In this document: positions 14,799-22,187 of the stretch, piece after piece
How the letters are laid out: each line of letters opens with the position of its first letter
How positions within the stretch are numbered: the first letter of the stretch is position 1
Source: JAAEEP01 sp035529155
Lineage (GTDB): Archaea > Thermoplasmatota > Thermoplasmata > Methanomassiliicoccales > JAAEEP01
Assembly: GCA_035529155.1 (NCBI GenBank)
Contig: DATKXF010000002.1
Location: forward strand, 1 to 26,917
Direction: 5' to 3'
Length of the DNA: 26,917 bases
The notes under the pieces: generated by a model
Databases searched by the model: none
Told to the model about the DNA's origin: nothing
The model's input: only the letters and a program-made list of their open reading frames with translations
Translations under genes and position numbers: made by a program

Positions 14799-15332
14799 AT
14801 GCGAAGGGAGATCGAAGGGGTCCTCATCGAGGTTATCAATGGCGATATAACGCAGCAGGATACGGAGGCCATCGTCAATGCTGCTAACAGTCAGTTGTCG
14901 ATGACATCGGGAGTGGCCAGGGCCATCAAAAAGAGGGGTGGCGAAGGGATAGAGCAAGAGGCTCTCTCCAAGGCCCCGGTTGTGGTGGGGGACACAGTTG
15001 CCACGGGCGCTGGTAAGCTGAAGGCTAGGCTGGTCATTCATGCCGTCATCATGGGAGAAGACCTAAAGACGGACGAATCTAAGGTCTCATCGGCCGTCAG
15101 GGGAAGTTTGGTCAGAGCGGATGTGGAGGGGGTGACAAGCATTTCATTTCCAGCTCTTGGGACCGGAGTGGGGGGATTGCCCTTTGAAGTTGCGGCCCGA
15201 GCCATGTTGGAGTCAGTAATCGAGTATATACGCGGACCAACGGATCTGACGCTAGTACGATTCGTTCTCTTCGATGAGCGGATCGAGTTGATCTTTAGGA
15301 ATGCCCTACTTGAGATGGGGGGAGATTATTGA
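14799..15332 (+). CDS. Macro-domain protein (ADP-ribose / O-acetyl-ADP-ribose hydrolase type)
   Basis: 177 residues, a stand-alone macro domain. Motifs: VINGDITQQDTEAIVNAANSQL (9-30), a GVARAI loop, and FPALGTGVGGLPFEVAARAM (~116-135), the phosphate-binding loop. The domain binds ADP-ribose and many members hydrolyse ADP-ribose esters or O-acetyl-ADP-ribose. The segment after GVARAIKKRGG is slightly shorter than in bacterial YmdB. It overlaps the thpR start by 4 bp (TTGA). Macro-domain and cyclic-phosphate RNA enzymes both act on products of RNA processing (ADP-ribose cyclic phosphate in tRNA splicing), so the pairing may be meaningful; that link is inference. Confidence 0.93.
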   Translation: MRREIEGVLIEVINGDITQQDTEAIVNAANSQLSMTSGVARAIKKRGGEGIEQEALSKAPVVVGDTVATGAGKLKARLVIHAVIMGEDLKTDESKVSSAVRGSLVRADVEGVTSISFPALGTGVGGLPFEVAARAMLESVIEYIRGPTDLTLVRFVLFDERIELIFRNALLEMGGDY

Positions 15333-15883
15333 GCTTCCGTTCCTTCATATCCGTCGACATCGAGGCTGGACAATCCTTGCGTGAACTTTGCAAGGAGCTG
15401 AAGGATTGCGGAGCGGCGCTTAAGGTCGTCAATCCCGATATAATACACATCACCTTGAAGTTCCTGGGGGATGTGGAGGAATCCGCAGTTGACGATATTT
15501 GCGGGGTGATCAAGGAATCGGCAAATGATGTCAGCAGATTTGAGATGAAGCTGCAGGATATTGGCGCCTTTCCAAGTAAGAACAGGATACGAGTTGTTTG
15601 GGTGGGCATACCCAATCCGGGACCCCTCAAACTGATTGCCGAAAGGATAGATATGGGTCTATCGCCACTCGGCTTCGAGATGGAGAAGAGGGAATTCAAA
15701 CCTCATCTAACCGTGGCAAGGGCCAGATCACCAAACGGTATGAATCGGGTCCAGGAGATAATGGAGCGCTGGAAGAACACGGATTTTGGGAACCAGATGG
15801 TGGACCGGATCAGGCTCAAGAAGAGCGTGCTCGGACCAAGGGGTCCAACCTACTACACGATCGAGGAGGTAGAGCTCCTCTGA
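15329..15883 (+). CDS. thpR: RNA 2',3'-cyclic phosphodiesterase (2'-5' RNA ligase family)
   Basis: 184 residues. Both HxT motifs of the 2H phosphoesterase family are intact: HITL (40-43) and HLTV (126-129), with RSFISVDI at the N-terminus and KFLGDV after the first motif. ThpR/LigT opens 2',3'-cyclic phosphates and can join tRNA half-molecules by 2'-5' linkage in vitro. Start is TTG at 15329, supported by a G-rich Shine-Dalgarno (GGGGGGAG) and a TTGA overlap with the macro-domain gene. The gene ends in a GAGGAG/CTCCTC stem. Confidence 0.93.
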   Translation: MSFRSFISVDIEAGQSLRELCKELKDCGAALKVVNPDIIHITLKFLGDVEESAVDDICGVIKESANDVSRFEMKLQDIGAFPSKNRIRVVWVGIPNPGPLKLIAERIDMGLSPLGFEMEKREFKPHLTVARARSPNGMNRVQEIMERWKNTDFGNQMVDRIRLKKSVLGPRGPTYYTIEEVELL

Positions 15884-15898
15884 TTGATACTCTATCAA
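15863..15898 (+). terminator. Tandem hairpins after thpR
   Basis: GAGGAG/CTCCTC (15863-15868 with 15875-15880) overlaps the last thpR codons, and TTGATA/TATCAA (15884-15889 with 15893-15898) follows at once. There is no strong T-run, so a terminator role is uncertain. Confidence 0.3.
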
Positions 15899-15975
15899 GA
15901 TCCATCGGCCTGTGAATATTAACTGTAAATGTTCTGTTCATAAATGGTTCTGAGCGTCCTCATCTCAGGGATATT

Positions 15976-16458
15976 ATGATGAGGAAAATAAAGGCCATCA
16001 AAATGGATAGGAAGGCCGGGATAGAGGGTCTGCCCCTCCAGCTGATGATCATGGTGGTTATCGCCGGTATTGGCACCACGGTGATCCTTGGCTGGATGTC
16101 AGGCCTTCAACCTCCTGCCTCCATAGGAAGCGTTCACGCATACCCAGGTGAGGTTATTCTCACAGATGCAGACGGAGATGGGATATTCCAGACAAACGAT
16201 CTGACCATCCAGGTAACTGTTCTAGATCGGGAAGGCAACGGAATCCAAGGGGCGACAGTCCTACTGGAAGGCGCGGGTGTCTCCTACCTGCTAAGTGATG
16301 GCACCGTCCATGGGATGACCGATTCCTCCGGTAAGTTGAGTCTTAGCGGTCTCAAAGCTTCTCTGGCAGGAGGTCCGATGGGGTTCATAACCGTGACAGT
16401 CACAAAGAGCGGGTACGGAGCAGAAGATAGGCTGCAGGTGCCAGTGATATGCGAATGA
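15976..16458 (+). CDS. Pilin-like secreted protein with class III signal and Ig-like domain
   Basis: 160 residues. A basic N-terminus (RKIKAIKMDRKAG) leads to IEGLPLQLMIMVVIAGIG, a hydrophobic span (~19-40) with a Glu just before it, as in archaeal type IV pilin and archaellin precursors; a prepilin peptidase would cut near Ala14-Gly15. The outer part has DADGDGIFQTND (~63-74), an EF-hand or dockerin-like calcium loop, and a beta-sandwich pattern (GNGIQGATVLLEGAG...TDSSGKLSLSGL) like Big/carboxypeptidase-regulatory domains. Likely a surface filament subunit or anchored surface protein. First of three overlapping genes. A TATA-like TTCATAAAT lies ~33 nt upstream, with AGGGA close to the ATG. 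Confidence 0.75.
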   Translation: MMRKIKAIKMDRKAGIEGLPLQLMIMVVIAGIGTTVILGWMSGLQPPASIGSVHAYPGEVILTDADGDGIFQTNDLTIQVTVLDREGNGIQGATVLLEGAGVSYLLSDGTVHGMTDSSGKLSLSGLKASLAGGPMGFITVTVTKSGYGAEDRLQVPVICE

Positions 16459-16934
16459 TGAAGCGGATGCACGAGGACGGCAGGGCACTTGAAGGCCTCC
16501 CCCTCAAGCTAATGATAGTCCTCCTTCTCGTTTCCATTTCCTTTCCCATTTTCATCAATTCCTACCATCAATACACGTGCGTCCTCTCTTCAGAGGTTAT
16601 AGAACTGGAGATAGAAAGGCTGGAATCAGCAGCCATCTCCGCATTCCTTGGAGGACCGGGTAGCAAGAGGACTGTGGATCTGAATCTCCCTAGGGGCTCC
16701 GAAGGGCAGATCATCGCAATCGAAATCGGAGGCAAGTGTGGTACCGCTCAGGCAAGATGCCTGAGATATCATGTCGGAGAGATCAGTGGAACCAAGTTCA
16801 TCGAAGGCCTTCCCATAGACATCACTTCCTCGAATGGCGATCCGATCCTCGTGAGTTCACCGGGGGCAAAGCTTACTTTTGAGTGTCTTCAGGATGCGAC
16901 AGGCTCATGGATCGAGGCGCGGGTGTCATCATGA
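16455..16934 (+). CDS. Second pilin-like membrane-anchored protein
   Basis: 159 residues from ATG 16455, which overlaps the previous stop as ATGA (another in-frame ATG is at 16449). The N-terminus MKRMHEDGRALEGLPLKLMI repeats the EGLPL(Q/K)LMI signature of the first gene, then a hydrophobic span (~17-33). The extracellular part is predicted beta-rich and has four cysteines, including a CGTAQARC pair that could form a disulfide. I recognise no named family for the outer domain. A minor pilin or pseudopilin role is inferred from the shared signal and operon. It overlaps the third gene by ATGA. Confidence 0.72.
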   Translation: MMKRMHEDGRALEGLPLKLMIVLLLVSISFPIFINSYHQYTCVLSSEVIELEIERLESAAISAFLGGPGSKRTVDLNLPRGSEGQIIAIEIGGKCGTAQARCLRYHVGEISGTKFIEGLPIDITSSNGDPILVSSPGAKLTFECLQDATGSWIEARVSS

Positions 16935-17392
16935 TCGAGTTCGTGCTGTCAAAACTGTGGACAGTACTCTTTGGGCTAGCTCTGATCGGCGTTCTGGTTG
17001 TCTCGTTCGATTCGATTGATAATGACAATCAGATGAGAGAAATGGAGACGGAGTTGGAGAACATAATGAATGTTCTCGACGGTCTTTCCGATCTACCTCT
17101 TGGGTCGAGTCTAAGGGTCTCACTTGATGAATTGATATGCGAGAGGGAGGTTCTTGAATTGGAGAATGGATCTTTGACATTGTCCACAGAGGATATCTCA
17201 TTCACTAGGGTCTGTGAGGTACCCATTCTGCTCTTTCACCCAGAAAGCGGATTGGAATGGGATTTCTCGATCTGTTTGAGTCATGAGAGTATCATTTTCC
17301 TTGAGAGAGATGGATCAGAGGACCAATCCTATCTAACATTTCATCTTGCGAAGAGCTCAATGATCTCCTTGAGAACATTCACAAACCGCTGA
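16931..17392 (+). CDS. Third membrane-anchored protein of pilin-like cassette
   Basis: 153 residues from ATG 16931 (ATGA overlap with the gene before). One N-terminal hydrophobic span (WTVLFGLALIGVLVVSF, ~10-26), then a charged helix (NDNQMREMETELENIMNVL) and a beta-rich region with three cysteines. It lacks the EGLPL signature, so processing by a prepilin peptidase is not indicated; topology resembles assembly or minor subunits encoded with archaeal pilins. No family recognised. Its last 52 bases overlap the end of the convergent cysteine desulfurase gene, an unusually long coding overlap. Confidence 0.65.
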   Translation: MIEFVLSKLWTVLFGLALIGVLVVSFDSIDNDNQMREMETELENIMNVLDGLSDLPLGSSLRVSLDELICEREVLELENGSLTLSTEDISFTRVCEVPILLFHPESGLEWDFSICLSHESIIFLERDGSEDQSYLTFHLAKSSMISLRTFTNR

Positions 17393-18546
17393 CATTCCTC
17401 CTTCGAGTTGTAGATGTACAGCGAAGCCCTTACACATCCTTCGATATTCCTCGAGCGGAAAAATGGATGGGCACAGTGCATTCCTGATCTGAGAAGTACG
17501 CCGCCCATCTCATCGAGTATTGTCGCCACATCGTGGGATTTCATACCGCGGACGTTGAAGGACAGTATCCCTCCCCTCAGATCGGGATCATGGGGTCCCA
17601 CGATCTCTATTTCGGGAAGATCGATTATGTTTTTAGTCATTTCTCTGTTCAGGGATGTCAAGTGCTGGTCGATCTCATTCATACCGATGTTCATGAGATA
17701 TCTGATGGCCGGCCCTGATCCGATTATCCCTGCAAAGTTCATGAGCCCCGCCTCGAACTTCTCGGGAGGTGGAAGCAGGTCCATTCCATCGTAAGATGAG
17801 AGGCTGACCCCCCCTCCACCCAATATCAATGGCTCCAATTCCTTTTGCAACTCCTCCTTTGCGAAGAGAGCCCCAACTCCCGAGGGACCCAGCATCTTGT
17901 GGATAGACAGTGCATAGAAATCCACATCCAGCTCGCGGACATCGACCACATGGTGAGGGGCTGCTTGCGAGCCATCCAACATGACCAATGCACCATAGTC
18001 ATGAGCGATTTCTATGACCTCTTTTGCGGGTATCGTGGTCCCAGTCACATTGCTGGTGTGAACAAGACTGACCATCCTTACGTCCCTGGACATAATCTCC
18101 TTGAATGCCTCTATGTCGAAAACCCCGTCAATCGTTGGAACGAAGCCCCTTACCACGCCCTTGTCCTTGGCAACCCTAAGCCAGGGAAGATGATTGCTGT
18201 TGTGCTCGATGTCGGTTGTGAGGATCTTATCCCCTTTCCTGAACGGATATCCATTTGCGACGATGTTGATCGATTCCGTGGCATTCTTGGTGAACGCTAT
18301 TTCATCCGGTGATGAATTAAGGAAATCGGAAATTGCATCCCGTGATTCGTCCAACCTGAGTGTCACCCGCGTGGCGAGCCTGTGGACACTTCGACCCCCG
18401 CATGCCGGATACTCTCTATAGTACTCGTCAATGGCATCAATGACCTGGATGGGACGGAGTGTCTGGCATGCGCTGTCAAAATAGATGAGATCGCTTCCGT
18501 ACTTGTCGTAGAATGGGAAGTCCTTCCTGATCCTTGCAACATCCAT
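17341..18546 (-). CDS. SufS-type cysteine desulfurase (class V aminotransferase fold)
   Basis: 401 residues from ATG 18546 (a TTG lies 12 nt upstream; a TATA-like box 30 nt before the ATG favours the ATG). PLP lysine is K217 in SIHKMLGPSGVG; D191 and Q194 in LDGSQAAPHH contact PLP; the persulfide cysteine is C358 in RSGMHCAHPF, the SufS/CsdA type. The N-terminal segment is DSACQTLRP where typical SufS has DNAATTQKP. It should release sulfur from cysteine for Fe-S clusters or thiolation. No sufBCD or scaffold gene is adjacent, so the acceptor is unknown. A cysteine synthesis block lies ~5 kb away. Confidence 0.9.
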   Translation of the reverse strand: MDVARIRKDFPFYDKYGSDLIYFDSACQTLRPIQVIDAIDEYYREYPACGGRSVHRLATRVTLRLDESRDAISDFLNSSPDEIAFTKNATESINIVANGYPFRKGDKILTTDIEHNSNHLPWLRVAKDKGVVRGFVPTIDGVFDIEAFKEIMSRDVRMVSLVHTSNVTGTTIPAKEVIEIAHDYGALVMLDGSQAAPHHVVDVRELDVDFYALSIHKMLGPSGVGALFAKEELQKELEPLILGGGGVSLSSYDGMDLLPPPEKFEAGLMNFAGIIGSGPAIRYLMNIGMNEIDQHLTSLNREMTKNIIDLPEIEIVGPHDPDLRGGILSFNVRGMKSHDVATILDEMGGVLLRSGMHCAHPFFRSRNIEGCVRASLYIYNSKEECQRFVNVLKEIIELFAR

Positions 18547-18571
18547 AGATGTCGTCAATGAATCCTAATGT

Positions 18572-18579
18572 ACTATATT
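18572..18579 (-). promoter_or_regulatory. TATA-like box of SufS-type gene
   Basis: GAATATAG on the minus strand, centred about 30 nt before ATG 18546 and only 18 nt before the alternative TTG. No Shine-Dalgarno lies between. It decides the start in favour of the ATG. Confidence 0.5.
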
Positions 18580-18682
18580 CTCATTTCGGAAAGTACAGCG
18601 TTTCGGGTAATCGGGGTTTAACGTCCAACACGGTTCTCTCTTGGGAATCTTCTTATCTTCCAAGGCAATATCTGGAAATGAG

Positions 18683-19591
18683 ATGTCATCGCTTTCAGTG
18701 AGGATAGCAGGAATGGATTTGGATAATCCTACGATGCTCGCCTCGGGCATTATGGGAGAAACGGGCCCATCATTGGTAAAGATGGCCGAGTGGGGAGCAG
18801 GAGCTCTGGTCACCAAGTCCATTGGCACCGAACCAAGGAACGGGTACCCAAACCCGACTGTGGTGGAGCTGCCTTTCGGTTACCTTAACTGCATGGGTCT
18901 GCCCAACCCTGGTATTGAAGCCTTTGGGGAGGAAATGATAATAGCTACCAACGCCGGGATCCCAATTATCGGGAGCATCTTCGCTTCTGATGGAGATGGT
19001 TTTGCAGAACTAGCAGGTCAAATGGAGGATTACGGTGCTTCCGCCGTGGAGCTCAATCTCAGCTGTCCTCACGCTGAAGGTTATGGCATGGAATTGGGAA
19101 CCGATCCTCAAACGGTAAGGTCGATAGTCTCCAAGGTGAAGGACTCGATCGGCCTCCCGGTCTTTGCCAAGGTCACCCCCAACACCGAGAAGCTTTTGGA
19201 TGTGGGGAAGGCCGTCCAGGAGGGTGGTGGAGATGCCGTCGTCGCCATCAATACTGTGAAGGCGATGTTCATAAACATCGAGATGAGGAGGCCGGTTCTA
19301 TCCAATATTACCGGAGGGCTTTCCGGACCCGCCATCCGTCCCATAGGTGTCAGGTGCGTCTACGAGCTGTATGAGGCGCTTGATATCCCATTGATCGGAG
19401 TGGGGGGCATCGAGAACTGGAGGGACGCCCTGGAGTATATCATGGCTGGAGCCTCCGCAATTCAGGTGGGAAGCGCACTGGGCAGGAAGGGTCTAGAATC
19501 CTTCAGAGAGATACTGGGAGGCATAGAGAATTACATGAACATCTCAGGTTTCAATAGTATCGAATCGATGGTGGGGGCAGCGCATGAGTGA
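18683..19591 (+). CDS. pyrD: Dihydroorotate dehydrogenase, class 1B catalytic subunit
   Basis: 302 residues from ATG 18683 (weak GGAAATGAG before it; a TTG 42 nt upstream is also in frame). It oxidises dihydroorotate to orotate in UMP synthesis. Visible: ASGIMGETG, TKSIGTEPRNGYPNP, ELNLSCPHAEGYG with the catalytic Cys128 of class 1, FAKVTPN, AINTVKAM and GGLSGPAIRPIGVR, typical of the DHODB form that passes electrons to PyrK, and the FMN phosphate loop GVGGI. It overlaps pyrK by 8 bp, so the two subunits are co-translated. Confidence 0.95.
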   Translation: MSSLSVRIAGMDLDNPTMLASGIMGETGPSLVKMAEWGAGALVTKSIGTEPRNGYPNPTVVELPFGYLNCMGLPNPGIEAFGEEMIIATNAGIPIIGSIFASDGDGFAELAGQMEDYGASAVELNLSCPHAEGYGMELGTDPQTVRSIVSKVKDSIGLPVFAKVTPNTEKLLDVGKAVQEGGGDAVVAINTVKAMFINIEMRRPVLSNITGGLSGPAIRPIGVRCVYELYEALDIPLIGVGGIENWRDALEYIMAGASAIQVGSALGRKGLESFREILGGIENYMNISGFNSIESMVGAAHE

Positions 19592-20360
19592 AAGATCTGT
19601 GTTGACCATCGAAGAGGTCGTGAAGGAGACGGAAGACATCGTTACCCTCAGGTTCAGATACGACGGTCATTTCCTACCAGGTCAGTTTCTGATGTTATGG
19701 ATCCCAGGAGTGGACGAGATCCCCATGTCAATCTCATATCTTGGAAGAATGAAAGGCGTCACGGTGAAGAGGGTGGGGGAGGCTACTAAAGCTCTTTGCG
19801 CCCTTGAAGAAGGGGATCAGATAGGGATTAGAGGTCCATTTGGACAGGGTTTCGCAATATCTGAGAAGAGAACGCTGTGCGTGGGAGGGGGAGTTGGAAT
19901 GGCGGCAGTGATGCCGGCCGTGAGCTCTTTCAAGGACCGGAGACTGGTGGATGTCGCGATCGGAGCTCCCACCAAATCAGAACTCCTATTCGAGGACAGA
20001 GCTATCGGTAACTGCCGGCAGGTATTCATTTCCACTGATGATGGGTCCAAGGGTTTCCACGGGACGGTCGTCGAGATGGTCAAGCCCCTATTGGCGAGCG
20101 GTGAATATCAAATGATCCTAGGATGTGGCCCAGAGATGATGTTGGACGCACTCCACAAGATCTGCCTTGAAGTCGGCGTGGATTCCCAGCTCTCCCTGGA
20201 GAGGTTCATCAAATGCGGTGTGGGTCTCTGCGGGTCCTGTGCGATCGACGGCATACGGGTATGCGCTGATGGGCCAGTCTTCTGGGGAAGCGAGCTGACG
20301 AAATACTACGAGTTCGGCAAGTGTAAAAGAGATCAGTCGGGCAGAAAGACCCAGCTTTGA
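19584..20360 (+). CDS. pyrK: Dihydroorotate dehydrogenase electron-transfer subunit
   Basis: 258 residues. FAD/NAD-binding ferredoxin-reductase fold: PGQFLMLWIPG (~32-42), PMSISY (47-52, in place of the usual RPxS, as in other archaeal forms by recollection), RGPFGQGF (83-90) and CVGGGVG (99-105). The [2Fe-2S] ligands are C211, C216, C219 and C227 in KCGVGLCGSCAIDGIRVC. It takes electrons from PyrD and passes them to NAD+. Its stop (20358-20360) abuts the stop of the convergent gene at 20361 with no base between. Confidence 0.95.
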   Translation: MSERSVLTIEEVVKETEDIVTLRFRYDGHFLPGQFLMLWIPGVDEIPMSISYLGRMKGVTVKRVGEATKALCALEEGDQIGIRGPFGQGFAISEKRTLCVGGGVGMAAVMPAVSSFKDRRLVDVAIGAPTKSELLFEDRAIGNCRQVFISTDDGSKGFHGTVVEMVKPLLASGEYQMILGCGPEMMLDALHKICLEVGVDSQLSLERFIKCGVGLCGSCAIDGIRVCADGPVFWGSELTKYYEFGKCKRDQSGRKTQL

Positions 20361-21524
20361 TCAGTCGGATGAGAGAACTTTCTCCACGATGCGGCGGAAC
20401 TCGTTGTCGTCGACGATCCCATTCTCCTCTCCTTTGATCTTTACCCTTAGCAGGATCTCGCAGATATGCTCTTCTGAAGTCTTGTATCCAAGCTCCTCGA
20501 TCCTTTTCTTGATGTAGGTGATGCCACTATGCTTTCCCATTCTGAGCTGCCTGCGATTGCCCACTGCTTCCGGCGGAATGGACTCGTAGGTGAATGGGCA
20601 ATTGAGAACCGCGGCAACATGAATTCCAGATTCATGAGCGAAGGCATTCTCCCCAACAAGCGGTTGATTCCGGGGCATGGGGTTTCCTGTGAAATTGGCG
20701 ACCATGTCCGAAAGCTCCTTGAGTCGTGTGGTATCCATGCCCATATCTGATCCATACAGATACTTCATGGAGACGACGAACTGCTCGAGGGGAACATTGC
20801 CACCCCTTTCCCCGACCCCGTTCACCGTGGTAGTAATGGCCTTGGCCCCACTCTTCACACCTGCGATTGCATTTGCCAGTGCCAGACCGAAATCATTGTG
20901 AAGGTGAAGAGAGACAGGAGTACTGACCTCATTGACGACCTTCGAGACAATTGTAGTTATCGCCTCGGGCGATGCACAGCCAACGGTGTCGGTGAGGCCC
21001 AGCCTTTCCGCTCCCGCTTCCTCGCATGCCTTGAAGAGTTCGACAAGGAAATCCAGATCGGTCCGTGAGGAATCCTCAGAGCTGAGGCTGGCCCTGATTC
21101 CCCTTTCCTTGCAGTATTCTATAGCGTCGACAGCCATCTGCACAATGCATTCTCTCGGCTTCTTGAGTTTGTACTTCAGGTGAATATCAGAGGTCGCAAT
21201 GAACAGGAGTGCCATATCAACCCCGCTCTCCACAGTGGCATCTATGTCCTTCTTGACCAGCCTGGACAGTGCCAAAATCTCAGCGTTCAATCCCAGAGAT
21301 GTGATCTCCCTGATGGAATCGAACTCATTCTCAGAAACTGCTGGGAATCCAGCCTCGATCTGAGGTACCCTTATTTCGTCCAACAAGGTGGCTATTGCGA
21401 CCTTCTGTTCAAGGTTGAATGCCACTCCTGGCATCTGCTCTCCATCCCTTAAAGTGGAGTCGTACACCACTATATCGGACAGTTCAAGAGAGGGGTTGAA
21501 AGGACTCAGAGCGCTGGGTTCCAT
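20361..21524 (-). CDS. Homocitrate/2-isopropylmalate/citramalate synthase family enzyme
   Basis: 387 residues from ATG 21524; an in-frame ATG at 21584 would add 20 residues, but a TATA-like CTTAAAG and a palindrome lie between the two, so the later start is preferred. The DRE-TIM metallolyase signatures are YDSTLRDGEQMPGVAF (21-36, catalytic Arg26-Asp27), SSEDSSRTD, LHLHND (H207 and H209, metal) and NGVGERGGNVPLE (235-247). It condenses acetyl-CoA with a 2-oxoacid. The ~130-residue LeuA allosteric domain is missing, so AksA/NifV-like homocitrate synthase, citramalate synthase or Re-citrate synthase are all possible. No leucine or lysine genes are adjacent to decide. Confidence 0.85.
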   Translation of the reverse strand: MEPSALSPFNPSLELSDIVVYDSTLRDGEQMPGVAFNLEQKVAIATLLDEIRVPQIEAGFPAVSENEFDSIREITSLGLNAEILALSRLVKKDIDATVESGVDMALLFIATSDIHLKYKLKKPRECIVQMAVDAIEYCKERGIRASLSSEDSSRTDLDFLVELFKACEEAGAERLGLTDTVGCASPEAITTIVSKVVNEVSTPVSLHLHNDFGLALANAIAGVKSGAKAITTTVNGVGERGGNVPLEQFVVSMKYLYGSDMGMDTTRLKELSDMVANFTGNPMPRNQPLVGENAFAHESGIHVAAVLNCPFTYESIPPEAVGNRRQLRMGKHSGITYIKKRIEELGYKTSEEHICEILLRVKIKGEENGIVDDNEFRRIVEKVLSSD

Positions 21525-21532
21525 GGTCCACC

Positions 21533-21557
21533 AAAAGGCTTTGGCCTTTTCTTTAAG
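21533..21557 (-). promoter_or_regulatory. Palindrome plus TATA-like box of the acyltransferase-family gene
   Basis: AAAAGGC/GCCTTTT (21533-21539 with 21544-21550, 4-nt spacer) lies directly next to the TATA-like CTTAAAG (21551-21557, minus strand). Expected transcription start is near 21526, so the repeat sits between TBP site and start, as at 8418-8437. Candidate operator. Confidence 0.5.
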
Positions 21558-21692
21558 TTTTCGACCGCTCACTTCGACAATCATATAATTGCGGTCCTCA
21601 TCTTAAGAAATGACCAAGCTTTTAGAGATCCCGTGAAGGGCTCCTCGATCAATCTTTGATGTCACGCATTGACGAAAATGGGATGTGATTTG

Positions 21693-22187
21693 ATGTCTAG
21701 GCTGTCAAGGGAGCAATTATTCATAGGAGGGCCCGATAACCGAGATGGAATGTCACAAAAGGATATTGTCGAGAAAAGTGGAAGGTTCTTCAAGATAGCA
21801 CATGGCAGCCTCTCCATCAGTGTACCTTACAGCATCTTCAAAGGGAACACGGCAGTGCTCGATCCGGAAGGTGTCGAGAAATTCCGGAATATTCTATCCT
21901 CGAGATATCCTTGGCTTTCCAGATATGCTCTGGACATAATTTTCGAGAACGCAAGGGTTGAAAGGGAGCAGAAGATCCAGCAAATGCAGTCGGTCGCTCA
22001 GAGGGCCAGGGGTCTACTGGATAAGGGATTCGTTGAACGCTCTCTCGCTCTTCTCGACAAACACATCGAGCAATGTCCAGATGATGCGGATGCTTTATAT
22101 GTTAGGGGTGAAGCACTCTGTCGAATAGGACGAATGGAAGAGGGTTACAGCTGCATTTTAAAAGCTAGGTTACTTTCAAGGAGCTGA
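21693..22187 (+). CDS. Hypothetical protein with TPR-like C-terminus
   Basis: 164 residues from ATG 21693, which has GTGAT (21684-21688) as Shine-Dalgarno; an in-frame ATG at 21678 is possible. Residues ~1-90 match no family I know (GRFFKIAHGSLSISVPYSIF, YPWLSRYALDIIFENARVE). Residues ~100-160 look like two TPR-type helix pairs: AQRARGLLDKGFVERSLALL, then CPDDADALYVRGEALCRIG and EGYSCILKARLL. A protein-binding adaptor role is possible. Its last 12 bases overlap the end of the convergent gene. Confidence 0.65.
   Translation: MSRLSREQLFIGGPDNRDGMSQKDIVEKSGRFFKIAHGSLSISVPYSIFKGNTAVLDPEGVEKFRNILSSRYPWLSRYALDIIFENARVEREQKIQQMQSVAQRARGLLDKGFVERSLALLDKHIEQCPDDADALYVRGEALCRIGRMEEGYSCILKARLLSRS

Noticed and set aside
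16455..16934. Antisense small frames over the pilin-like genes (e.g. 16929-17201 minus)
   Set aside because: They lack ribosome-binding sites and known motifs, while the plus-strand genes are linked by ATGA overlaps.
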